The notes under the pieces are model-generated. The model did not search any database. It saw nothing but the letters and a program-made list of their open reading frames with translations, and was not told the origin of the DNA. Shown in pieces: positions 1-5,339 of a DNA stretch of 5,417 bases (positions are counted from its first letter, which is position 1; each line of letters opens with the position of its first letter). Both the position numbers and the translations under genes were made by a program. Origin of the DNA: Spirochaetaceae bacterium (GTDB lineage Bacteria; Spirochaetota; Spirochaetia; Treponematales; Breznakiellaceae); contig JAIRPM010000024.1 of assembly GCA_031257075.1 (NCBI GenBank), positions 1 to 5,417 of the forward strand, given 5' to 3'.

Positions 1-102
1 TTCCCGCAGAAACATCTCTTTTTGGGAACCTCTGTGTTATGCGGCCGCCGCGGGAACTATTTGTTTTGAACAAAGCACCAAAATTTCCCGGCCGCCGCCA
101 AA
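1..102 (-). other. 3' flank of the operon, rich in inverted repeats
   Basis: No gene is seen. CGGGAA (51-56) and TTCCCG (85-90) can pair, enclosing a perfect 6-bp hairpin (60-65 with 69-74, 3-base loop). Further copies at 1-6 and 24-28 could form alternative pairings. The segments 42-51 and 89-98 share the direct repeat CGGCCGCCGC. The region follows the last gene of the operon and could end or stabilise its RNA, but there is no adjacent T-run on the minus strand. Confidence 0.4.
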
Positions 103-1182
103 TCATTTTTCCTCGGCATTCCACACTCCGCGGTATGACCAAAGCCCGTTTTGTTGGCTTGAGGCAAACAAGAGGGGCCTGTTGTCCCCCTCCCCTTTTG
201 CTTTGATATTACCGGGCGGCTGTAGTATCGAACTTATAGCATGGGTGCCTATTGTTGATGAGTATTTTTCGCTTTCGGCTACGCTTATGCTTTCGGGCTT
301 AACATATTTTCCCAGCGCTCCGTCTGTGGTTATTTCCAATTCCCGGTAACCGTTGGTATAACTGGAACCATGTATGCCAATAAGCGCATAAACACTGCCT
401 TCGTTTTCCCAAAAACATACCGCGCCGGTAAAACTATTCGAATCGTCTTTGCGCTCAACTTTTTCACGGCTGCTTGTATCATTGTAATATACATAGCCGT
501 TCAGGCTTACCGCGACAATACGGTCATTGTCCGCCGTGATACCCATCCATACAGATTTCTCTTTTGTATCGGGTATGACATCTATCGTAACAGCAGGAGT
601 AAAGTCCGCAATATATACCCCATCTGCGGCAGCAATGTAGTATTTGCCGTTAAACTTCGCTATACCAGAAATTTTTTTATTAAAACCGGTTTCTGTTAAT
701 GTCCTACTATTATTATCGTAGACAAGGATGTCATACTCATCGGATTTTGATTTACGTGCCAGCACGGCACAAATATCACTTGCCGCATAAACGCTCTGTA
801 TAAATTCGAAGCCTGAATTGTTGGGCACATTCGTCCAGTTGGAATAGTTTACTAAGTCTGTAGTGTAGGAAAGCGAGGCTGAATCGTTGCCGACAGAAAG
901 CGCAAAAAGATGTCCTCCGATATATGCAACATCACGTACATTGCCGCCCGGTTTTTGTATATGGTGCCATTTAGACGCCTCCGGCGTAGCGGCTGGCTCC
1001 CATTTCCACAAATTGCCATTTGCTACATACAAATTGGTTCCATCGGAAACAATTTTTGACGGCGAACCGGGTATAGCCGGTTCGGCCGGCTTTATTTCCG
1101 CCTGAATCATATAGAAAACAGGGTCATTACACGAAAATACGAAAATAATACATAACAAAAAAAGATATATATTTTGTTTCAT
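103..1182 (-). CDS. Putative lipoprotein with beta-propeller-like repeats
   Basis: I do not recognise a named family. The 359-residue product starts with a short lipoprotein signal: Met-Lys, a hydrophobic stretch at residues 5-16, then Val-Phe-Ser-Cys with the acylated Cys predicted at 18. This fits the relaxed lipobox of spirochaetes better than the strict one. After a Pro-rich linker (about 31-41) the protein is built of short beta-type blocks such as NLYVANGNLWKW (50-61), GGHLFALSVG (89-98), GKYYIAAADGVYIAD (179-193), NGYVYYND (228-235) and GLWSYRGVWN (346-355). Recurring aromatic-rich strands of this kind suggest a beta-propeller-like fold; this is inference. An upstream in-frame ATG at 1311 would overlap the preceding gene and lose the signal peptide, while the ATG at 1182 has GGAGG seven bases before it. 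It is the last gene of the four-gene set, 38 bases after the barrel gene. Likely site: periplasmic face of a membrane or cell surface. Confidence 0.8.
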   Translation of the reverse strand: MKQNIYLFLLCIIFVFSCNDPVFYMIQAEIKPAEPAIPGSPSKIVSDGTNLYVANGNLWKWEPAATPEASKWHHIQKPGGNVRDVAYIGGHLFALSVGNDSASLSYTTDLVNYSNWTNVPNNSGFEFIQSVYAASDICAVLARKSKSDEYDILVYDNNSRTLTETGFNKKISGIAKFNGKYYIAAADGVYIADFTPAVTIDVIPDTKEKSVWMGITADNDRIVAVSLNGYVYYNDTSSREKVERKDDSNSFTGAVCFWENEGSVYALIGIHGSSYTNGYRELEITTDGALGKYVKPESISVAESEKYSSTIGTHAISSILQPPGNIKAKGEGDNRPLLFASSQQNGLWSYRGVWNAEEK

Positions 1183-1189
1183 TCTACAA

Positions 1190-1194
1190 CCTCC
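1190..1194 (-). promoter_or_regulatory. Ribosome binding site that fixes the lipoprotein start
   Basis: Read on the minus strand this is GGAGG, seven bases before the ATG at 1182. It selects that start over the in-frame ATG at 1311 inside the upstream gene. A 5-bp inverted repeat (CCGGC 1198-1202 with GCCGG 1214-1218) lies just upstream and might modulate access, but it is short. Confidence 0.75.
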
Positions 1195-1220
1195 GCTCCG
1201 GCTAAAATGCTGTGCCGGCG

Positions 1221-1964
1221 CTAAAAATGGTACCGCGCTGTGAGCATTATATCCAGAAAATGGCCGTCTACACTTTTTGACCGGGTTTCCGCCCACTCGG
1301 GAACCCACCACCAGCCGGCACTCAAGCCAAAAGACCAGTCGTGGTTAATGCGAAAAAAAACAGCCCCCTGCGGACGCAGAAAAAGCCCCCAATAAACCGG
1401 TTCGCTGGAAGCCGTGTACACCTGAGTTGCCATACCAAGCGTAAGCGACAGGGGAAATTCAAAACGGCTTAGCGTCCACTGATAACCGCCTTTTATGCCT
1501 ATAGGAATAATATAAAGAAGTTTTTCAGATAATGTTCCGGCAAACGCGCCCTGCAATTCGCCGCCCAAAAAAATATGCGGCGTTAAAAAATGAGTATACG
1601 CAAGCGAACCGGTGCCACCGATTTTTATATGTACATTGTCAGAGCCTTCACCGTAACCGGCGGCTACCCTTCCGTTATTCTGTACAAAAAAAAGAGGTAT
1701 CAGTGTACCGACGCTTATACCAAAGGTTTTATCACCTTTTGTATAGGTTGAAAATCTATTGCTCCAGTCAATGCCGCCGCGTCGTACATAATTGTCATCT
1801 TCACCGTCATCTTCGTCAGGCGTTTCCGCCGGCGCGGGGGCGGGTGTTTTATTTTGAGCAAAAACAGGAATCGAAGCGCCCAACAGCGCCGTTAGAAAAA
1901 ATACACACTTGAGGCTGTTCCAAAACCTAAGACAAACCGTGGAACCGTCCACATTAAATTTCAT
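1221..1964 (-). CDS. Outer-membrane beta-barrel protein, OmpW/TP0733-like candidate
   Basis: The 247-residue product has a long-n-region signal peptide (hydrophobic core about 21-35) with a likely type I site at VFA-QN (36/37). A mature Pro/Ala then acidic linker follows (about 40-58: PAPAPAETPDEDDGEDD). The remaining roughly 185 residues alternate polar and hydrophobic residues in strands rich in Gly and aromatics, for example FGISVGTLIPLFFV (81-94), KIGGTGSLAYTHFL (114-127), IFLGGELQGAFAG (131-143), WSFGLSAGWWW (210-220) and DIMLTARYHF (238-247). The C-terminal Phe and alternating final strand match the signal read by the BAM machinery. Size and pattern suit an eight-strand barrel of the OmpW type; T. 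pallidum TP0733 is the comparison I recall, not checked. The start has AAGGA about nine bases upstream and lies 18 bases after the previous gene. Likely role: small-molecule passage or surface structure; the substrate is unknown. Confidence 0.75.
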   Translation of the reverse strand: MKFNVDGSTVCLRFWNSLKCVFFLTALLGASIPVFAQNKTPAPAPAETPDEDDGEDDNYVRRGGIDWSNRFSTYTKGDKTFGISVGTLIPLFFVQNNGRVAAGYGEGSDNVHIKIGGTGSLAYTHFLTPHIFLGGELQGAFAGTLSEKLLYIIPIGIKGGYQWTLSRFEFPLSLTLGMATQVYTASSEPVYWGLFLRPQGAVFFRINHDWSFGLSAGWWWVPEWAETRSKSVDGHFLDIMLTARYHF

Positions 1965-1982
1965 ATATCCATTTCCTTGCCG

Positions 1983-2804
1983 CTATCTCCGCGGCAGTTC
2001 CGGCGGCGCCCCTTCTGTTATTTTTAAATATTCAAGCAAAACAGGATACCGCGTCAAAAGTTCGCCGTATTTAGCAAGTTCATCAAGTTTGAACTGCGAG
2101 GCGACACGCTCGCCCGCAAAGCCCGCCGTGCGGTTTTGCAATGTTTCATGCTGCTGTTCAAGATACATCATATAGAGCGTTTTTGCCGCCTCATAATGCC
2201 CAAAACCCGGTTCTTTCAGCAGGGCAAACGAAATTTCATCCCAGTCAAAAAAATCAAAATTCCCGTCTAGAAAACTTTTCCAGACTGCGGCATTTTGTTC
2301 TTCATATATATGCCGCAGCGCCTGCGCGTCATCCTGCGCAAATTCATTCATTTTGCATGAAATAAAATTTTCTATTTTATCTTTTGCCTGTAACAAAAAC
2401 AAATTTAATTCTTCCTGCGTATATATATCATTTTCTGATACAACACGCGGGAGGTTTTCTTTTTTTAGCGTATATTCGGCCAAAACCCGCACATCATAAG
2501 AAAAATCGGCTTTTAGGCCGGTAAACGCGCCGTATACTTCAGCCTGCGGCAGCGTTCCCCGTACATTAATCGCAAGCGTCTGCGGCACAAGGCTAAACGC
2601 GCTTACTTTTGCATTGGTCGGAATAAGTTTGTACCACAACCATGTGCGTCCCCCATTAGAAAGCGTTTTTTCATATAAACCATGTGATTTGCTGCGCAAT
2701 ACACCGTAATGCCCGGGCGGCACCGCGAACTCCGCCCACCCAAAAAACAAACCGGCACCGGCCGCCACAATACATATAATAACAATAATTATAAATTTTT
2801 TCAT
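1983..2804 (-). CDS. Membrane-anchored protein with band-7/SPFH-like N-terminus
   Basis: The 273-residue product has one N-terminal membrane segment (about 4-22) after Met-Lys-Lys, with no Cys lipobox and no clear cleavage site, so it is probably anchored with the bulk in the periplasm. Immediately after the helix comes VPPGHYGVLRSKSHG (28-42), which resembles the entry of SPFH/prohibitin-type domains (Pro-Pro-Gly-x-x-Gly-Val...). Further beta-rich sequence runs to about 115, including FSYDVRVLAEYTLKKENLP (101-119), similar to the SPFH strand pattern. Residues about 128-260 look largely helical and charged, as in the helical part of that superfamily, and the tail is Pro/Arg-rich. SPFH proteins usually form large membrane rings or scaffolds; applying that here is inference, since the similarity is limited to the first third. 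The start has GGAG five bases upstream, placed right after the stop of the preceding gene (14-base gap), which indicates coupled expression. Confidence 0.7.
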   Translation of the reverse strand: MKKFIIIVIICIVAAGAGLFFGWAEFAVPPGHYGVLRSKSHGLYEKTLSNGGRTWLWYKLIPTNAKVSAFSLVPQTLAINVRGTLPQAEVYGAFTGLKADFSYDVRVLAEYTLKKENLPRVVSENDIYTQEELNLFLLQAKDKIENFISCKMNEFAQDDAQALRHIYEEQNAAVWKSFLDGNFDFFDWDEISFALLKEPGFGHYEAAKTLYMMYLEQQHETLQNRTAGFAGERVASQFKLDELAKYGELLTRYPVLLEYLKITEGAPPELPRR

Positions 2805-2818
2805 AACATCTCCGTTTT

Positions 2819-4129
2819 TTAGCGCGCTTCTTTTCCATCGCGCCGGATTTCTTTTATAAGCATACTGCCCGCTTCAGAAATATCATCAAAAATATAGTAG
2901 TCCTCTATAATTTCCGCATTGGCGGAAAGATTTTTTGCCTTTTCATACATTTCGCTGCGTCCGCTGTTTTGCGCAGGGGGCGATTCAGCCTCCATAGACA
3001 GCGCCCCGGCGGCCTTGGCTAATGCCGCTTTGTTTGCGTTTAGAAATTCCAAAAACACAACGGCGCTCCCCGCATTTCCGCTTTCCGCCGGAATTCCCGC
3101 AAACCAGCTCTTTACTGTAAACACCGGCCTGCCGGAATAGTTACTAGGCGGCGGAATTGCCGTAACATTGAAATCAAGGCTGCTATTGAGCGCCTGCAAA
3201 CGTTTGATAGCCGAAACCGGCGCGCAAATCATCGCCACTCTGCCCGTACTGAACGCTTTGATTTTTTCTTCTCCGTTAAAACCAAAGGGGAAAGGCAGCA
3301 AAAGCCCTTCGGCATTAAGTTGGTTCAAAAACACCATCTCTTGGCGCGCTTGCCGGTCTTTGAAAAAAGCCGGCACTTGCACGCCGCCGCCCGGCAGTAA
3401 CGGCATTTTGTTCATTATAATGCCAGCCTGCCAAATCCATGGGAAACAGTCCGTCCACACATCATCTGAAAAAGCATAGCCGTAAACACCTAAATTGCCG
3501 GAACTGATTTTTTTACACATATCAAAAAATTCCTCGCGCGATTTGGGAGGCCTGTCATAGTTTGCGGATGCAAGTAACGGTATATTATAAAACAATAAAT
3601 TTTCAAATAAAACAACCGGCACGGCGTACTTGCCATCCGCGTATACAAAGTTTTTATAGTCGTAAGAATTTTTATCGCTTTCCGCCGCGGAATTGTCTTC
3701 ATCAATGTCAAAATCAACGGCATCGTCCAGCCTGTACAAATAGCGTTCTTTAATAAGGCGCGGAATCCAGTACCCATCAAGCGCAATAACATCAGCCTGA
3801 CCGGTTCGTTCCGCCTGAGCATCCCGCGTCATCCGCTCAATGGTATCTTTGTCATGGGTTTCCAGCCTGACTGTTATAGCCGGATTTTCGGCTTCAAATT
3901 CATCTATAAGCCTCCGCAGCGCGCCGTTTTCCATTTCGTTTTCCCACCATTGCGCAAACACGATAGATGTCTTTTTGAAAACAACTTTTTTTTTCGGCGT
4001 CCATGCAAACGCGCATACTAAAACAACACAGGCGAACGCAAAGAGAACCCTGTCAAATGTAAAAAAAATATTTCTTTCTTGCTTCATATTCAAAATCCGC
4101 GGCCATTCGCGCCGGACAGTTTGCGGCAT
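2819..4129 (-). CDS. Extracellular solute-binding protein (family 1, MalE/UgpB-like), membrane-anchored
   Basis: This is a periplasmic binding protein of the sugar ABC-importer type. Family hallmarks can be read in order: a first strand followed by WW and a helix ending FEAENPAITV (54-87), DVIALDGYWIPRLIKERYL (113-131), GKYAVPVVLFENLLFYN (166-182), RPPKSREEFFDMCKKI (193-208) and FSTGRVAMICAP (293-304). The length of 436 is usual. The N-terminus carries a hydrophobic segment (about 22-43) followed by a Lys cluster (KKK 46-48). Cys residues at 33 and 39 are present but no convincing lipobox, so a membrane anchor seems likelier than a free or lipid-linked protein. I chose the ATG at 4129 because AGGCGG sits five bases upstream and a good promoter lies just before it. 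The ATG at 4087 (422 residues, weaker GGA) is a fair alternative. No permease or ATPase is adjacent, and the ligand is unknown. It is the first gene of the four-gene set. Confidence 0.9.
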   Translation of the reverse strand: MPQTVRREWPRILNMKQERNIFFTFDRVLFAFACVVLVCAFAWTPKKKVVFKKTSIVFAQWWENEMENGALRRLIDEFEAENPAITVRLETHDKDTIERMTRDAQAERTGQADVIALDGYWIPRLIKERYLYRLDDAVDFDIDEDNSAAESDKNSYDYKNFVYADGKYAVPVVLFENLLFYNIPLLASANYDRPPKSREEFFDMCKKISSGNLGVYGYAFSDDVWTDCFPWIWQAGIIMNKMPLLPGGGVQVPAFFKDRQARQEMVFLNQLNAEGLLLPFPFGFNGEEKIKAFSTGRVAMICAPVSAIKRLQALNSSLDFNVTAIPPPSNYSGRPVFTVKSWFAGIPAESGNAGSAVVFLEFLNANKAALAKAAGALSMEAESPPAQNSGRSEMYEKAKNLSANAEIIEDYYIFDDISEAGSMLIKEIRRDGKEAR

Positions 4130-4162
4130 CCGTTCCGCCTGCCCATAAAATCTATGGCTGTT

Positions 4163-4191
4163 ATTCTAGAGTATTTGCGGCAATCAGTCAA
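4163..4191 (-). promoter_or_regulatory. Sigma70-type promoter for the four-gene set
   Basis: On the minus strand a -35 TTGACT (4191-4186) and a -10 TAGAAT (4168-4163) are separated by exactly 17 bases. Each box differs from consensus at one position. The expected RNA start is near 4155-4157, giving a leader of about 26 bases to the ATG at 4129, or 68 to the ATG at 4087. It lies in the gap upstream of the solute-binding protein gene. Confidence 0.7.
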
Positions 4192-4277
4192 TAATGGGGA
4201 TTTGATTACCAGAGGCTGGCTGGCGGACGGCAGCAAAGAAAAGGCCGCCTCCGCGCATACAGGAAGCACCAGCCGCG

Positions 4278-4299
4278 ATGGCGGCATGCCCGCCGCCAT
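4278..4299. repeat. Perfect 8-bp hairpin between the secreted-protein gene and the operon promoter
   Basis: ATGGCGGC (4278-4285) and GCCGCCAT (4292-4299) are perfect inverted copies around a 6-base loop. The hairpin begins 67 bases past the stop of the upstream minus-strand gene, so it may mark its 3' end or block read-through. However, no T-run follows it on the minus strand. A short T-rich stretch follows on the plus strand, where no gene needs terminating. The rest of the gap (4130-4365) shows only the promoter and GC-rich sequence. Confidence 0.55.
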
Positions 4300-4365
4300 T
4301 TTGAGCCTTTTTCCCGCGCCGCCCATTATGGTTTTCAAATTGCCGGGCAGGGTGTTTGCGCGAAG

Positions 4366-4920
4366 TTATCGCAGGTAGGGGTTGAGTTGCTGCTGGCTGC
4401 CGCCGGGATACGTCTGCATAGGCTGGGTCTGCTGCGGCTGTACTGACTGCATTGGTTGGGTCTGCTGCGGCTGATTGCTCAAAGGACGCTGTTGTTGCAT
4501 CTGAACATTGGGCTGCCCCGGGCGTAGCGGCTGCCCCTGCGTACGGCGGCGGGTAAAATTCTTTACGCGCCTGTCGGCAAAAATGACAATAAGGTTATTG
4601 TCAATAAAGTAGAAATCAAAAACAGCCTTGATTTCAACCTTGCCGTAATTGATGGCGTATGTGTACGGTGTAGGGAACAAACCGATTTGACCGTTGAGTC
4701 GGTAACTGATAGACCCGTCTTCATTAAACTGAATCGTTTCGACATCGGTATTCCCGTCAATCTCAAGCGTGCCTTGCCGTTCCCAAAGACCGGTAAATTT
4801 TGAGGGGTCAGCCATTTTTAATTCATCAAGTTCCTTCCCCTTGTCCTTTTTTGTTTGGGCATTTGCCCCCACAACAACAAAAAAAGCCAGAAAAAGCCCC
4901 GCAATTCGTATTTTTTGCAT
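4366..4920 (-). CDS. Secreted lipocalin-like protein with Gln/Pro repeat tail
   Basis: The 184-residue product has a clear signal peptide: charged MQKIR, hydrophobic 6-18, and AxA cleavage at ANA-QT (21/22). A charged linker (24-37) leads to a compact beta domain at about 42-124. Its pattern is GLWERQG, then ETIQFNEDGSISY, a GxY-type turn, KVEIKAVFDFYF, NNLIVIF and finally FTRR. This alternation (Gly-x-Trp, 'F-x-x-Asp-Gly', closing Phe-x-Arg) is typical of small lipocalin-like bacterial domains; the assignment rests on pattern only. The tail from about 129 is almost entirely Gln, Pro, Met, Ser and Arg, with two 11-residue repeats (150-160 and 161-171). It may be disordered and adhesive or wall-associating. 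GGAGG lies six bases before the ATG at 4920. Longer forms starting at 4959 or 4926 would place that site inside the gene or give no spacing. It is probably expressed separately from the downstream operon. Confidence 0.8.
   Translation of the reverse strand: MQKIRIAGLFLAFFVVVGANAQTKKDKGKELDELKMADPSKFTGLWERQGTLEIDGNTDVETIQFNEDGSISYRLNGQIGLFPTPYTYAINYGKVEIKAVFDFYFIDNNLIVIFADRRVKNFTRRRTQGQPLRPGQPNVQMQQQRPLSNQPQQTQPMQSVQPQQTQPMQTYPGGSQQQLNPYLR
4414..4473 (-). repeat. Tandem 33-base coding repeat in the Gln/Pro tail
   Basis: Two 27-base copies (4414-4440 and 4447-4473) differ at only two positions and lie in a 33-base period. They encode QPQQTQPMQ followed by SV or TY. The period is a multiple of three, so gain or loss of a unit would keep the frame and change only tail length. 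Confidence 0.8.
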
Positions 4921-4926
4921 TATCAT

Positions 4927-4931
4927 CCTCC
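4927..4931 (-). promoter_or_regulatory. Ribosome binding site that fixes the secreted-protein start
   Basis: GGAGG on the minus strand sits six bases before the ATG at 4920. Two other in-frame ATGs lie close by, at 4926 (no spacing left) and 4959 (upstream of the site). Spacing and the clean signal peptide both favour 4920. Confidence 0.8.
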
Positions 4932-4979
4932 AAAAATAGTATCGTACCATTATCGGCATAATACCTCTGAAACCTTAGG

Positions 4980-5022
4980 GAAGCGCTTATTACATCCAAA
5001 TTGAGGATTTAATAAGCGCTTC
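4980..5022. repeat. Long perfect inverted repeat with two AAGCGCTT palindromes
   Basis: GAAGCGCTTATTA (4980-4992) and its exact reverse complement (5010-5022) form a 13-bp stem. After one mismatch, ATCC (4994-4997) can pair with GGAT (5005-5008), leaving a 7-base loop. Each arm contains the self-complementary octamer AAGCGCTT (4981-4988 and 5014-5021), with centres 33 bp apart, about three DNA turns. It lies 60 bases upstream of the secreted-protein start. No T-run follows on either strand, so a simple terminator is unlikely; an operator pair or a structured RNA leader are the alternatives. Confidence 0.75.
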
Positions 5023-5044
5023 TTACCCCGCATTTGCGCAATGT

Positions 5045-5061
5045 CGGCTGCTTTGCAGCCG
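5045..5061. repeat. Perfect 7-bp hairpin with 3-base loop
   Basis: CGGCTGC (5045-5051) and GCAGCCG (5055-5061) are exact inverted copies around TTT. This is the middle of three hairpins in the upstream region of the secreted-protein gene. No T-run adjoins it. Confidence 0.6.
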
Positions 5062-5084
5062 CATGAGCAAACACAGAGGGCAAC

Positions 5085-5109
5085 GCTGATTAGAGTCAAT
5101 TTAATCAGC
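5085..5109. repeat. Perfect 8-bp inverted repeat
   Basis: GCTGATTA (5085-5092) and TAATCAGC (5102-5109) are exact inverted copies with a 9-base loop. It is the outermost of the three hairpins upstream of the secreted-protein gene. On the plus strand a T-run (5129-5134) follows about 20 bases later, too far for a standard terminator. Confidence 0.6.
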
Positions 5110-5173
5110 ATTACCCTAGGATAATCAATTTTTTCTGCTCTGCCTAGTATCCCCAAGGGAAGCACCTGATTTG

Positions 5174-5290
5174 TTCACCCCACCCACCACCCTCACCCCA
5201 CCACCGCTACCTCCCTGCCCCGCCGTTCTCACCCTGCTCGCCGCCCTCACCCCTACCCCCTACCCACTACGCACCACCCACTACCCACTA
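5174..5290. repeat. C-rich low-complexity tract with G-quadruplex motifs and heptamer repeats
   Basis: The plus strand is made almost entirely of C with A and T and very few G. On the minus strand two canonical G-quadruplex motifs occur. At 5199-5178 four runs of three or more G are joined by loops TGA, TGGT and T. At 5265-5244 four runs are joined by loops TA, TA and TGA. The right end (5256-5290) is five consecutive 7-base units: CCCCCTA, CCCACTA, CGCACCA, CCCACTA, CCCACTA. A plus-strand open frame spans the tract, but its composition is Pro/Thr/Leu filler with no ribosome binding site, so I see no gene here. Confidence 0.75.
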
Positions 5291-5304
5291 TTTACACGAA
5301 CCGC

Positions 5305-5333
5305 TTGCCTTTTTTTTCAAAGTGCGGTATACT
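5305..5333 (+). promoter_or_regulatory. Plus-strand sigma70-type promoter
   Basis: A -35 TTGCCT (5305-5310) and a -10 TATACT (5328-5333) are separated by exactly 17 bases, with a T-run filling the start of the spacer. The expected RNA start is near 5340. It is the only plus-strand expression signal in the window and points off the right edge, divergent from the secreted-protein gene. Confidence 0.65.
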
Positions 5334-5339
5334 GTGAGT

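Noticed and set aside
1183..1311. N-terminal extension of the lipoprotein gene to the ATG at 1311
   Set aside because: It would overlap the barrel gene by about 90 bases, bury the signal peptide and ignore the GGAGG placed correctly for 1182.
4278..4302. Hairpin read as an intrinsic terminator for the secreted-protein gene
   Set aside because: The T-rich side is on the plus strand. On the minus strand, the direction of the gene, the stem is followed by GC-rich sequence.
4090..4338. 82-residue minus-strand open frame between the secreted-protein gene and the operon
   Set aside because: It overlaps the promoter and the start of the solute-binding protein gene, has no good ribosome binding site and shows no recognisable domain.
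4950..5111. Possible 53-residue Cys-rich small protein on the minus strand with a signal-like start (CVCSCGC)
   Set aside because: The only G-rich site is two bases from the ATG, too close to work. Most of its length consists of the three inverted repeats, and it ends over the upstream region of the secreted-protein gene. It looks like a by-product of the hairpins.
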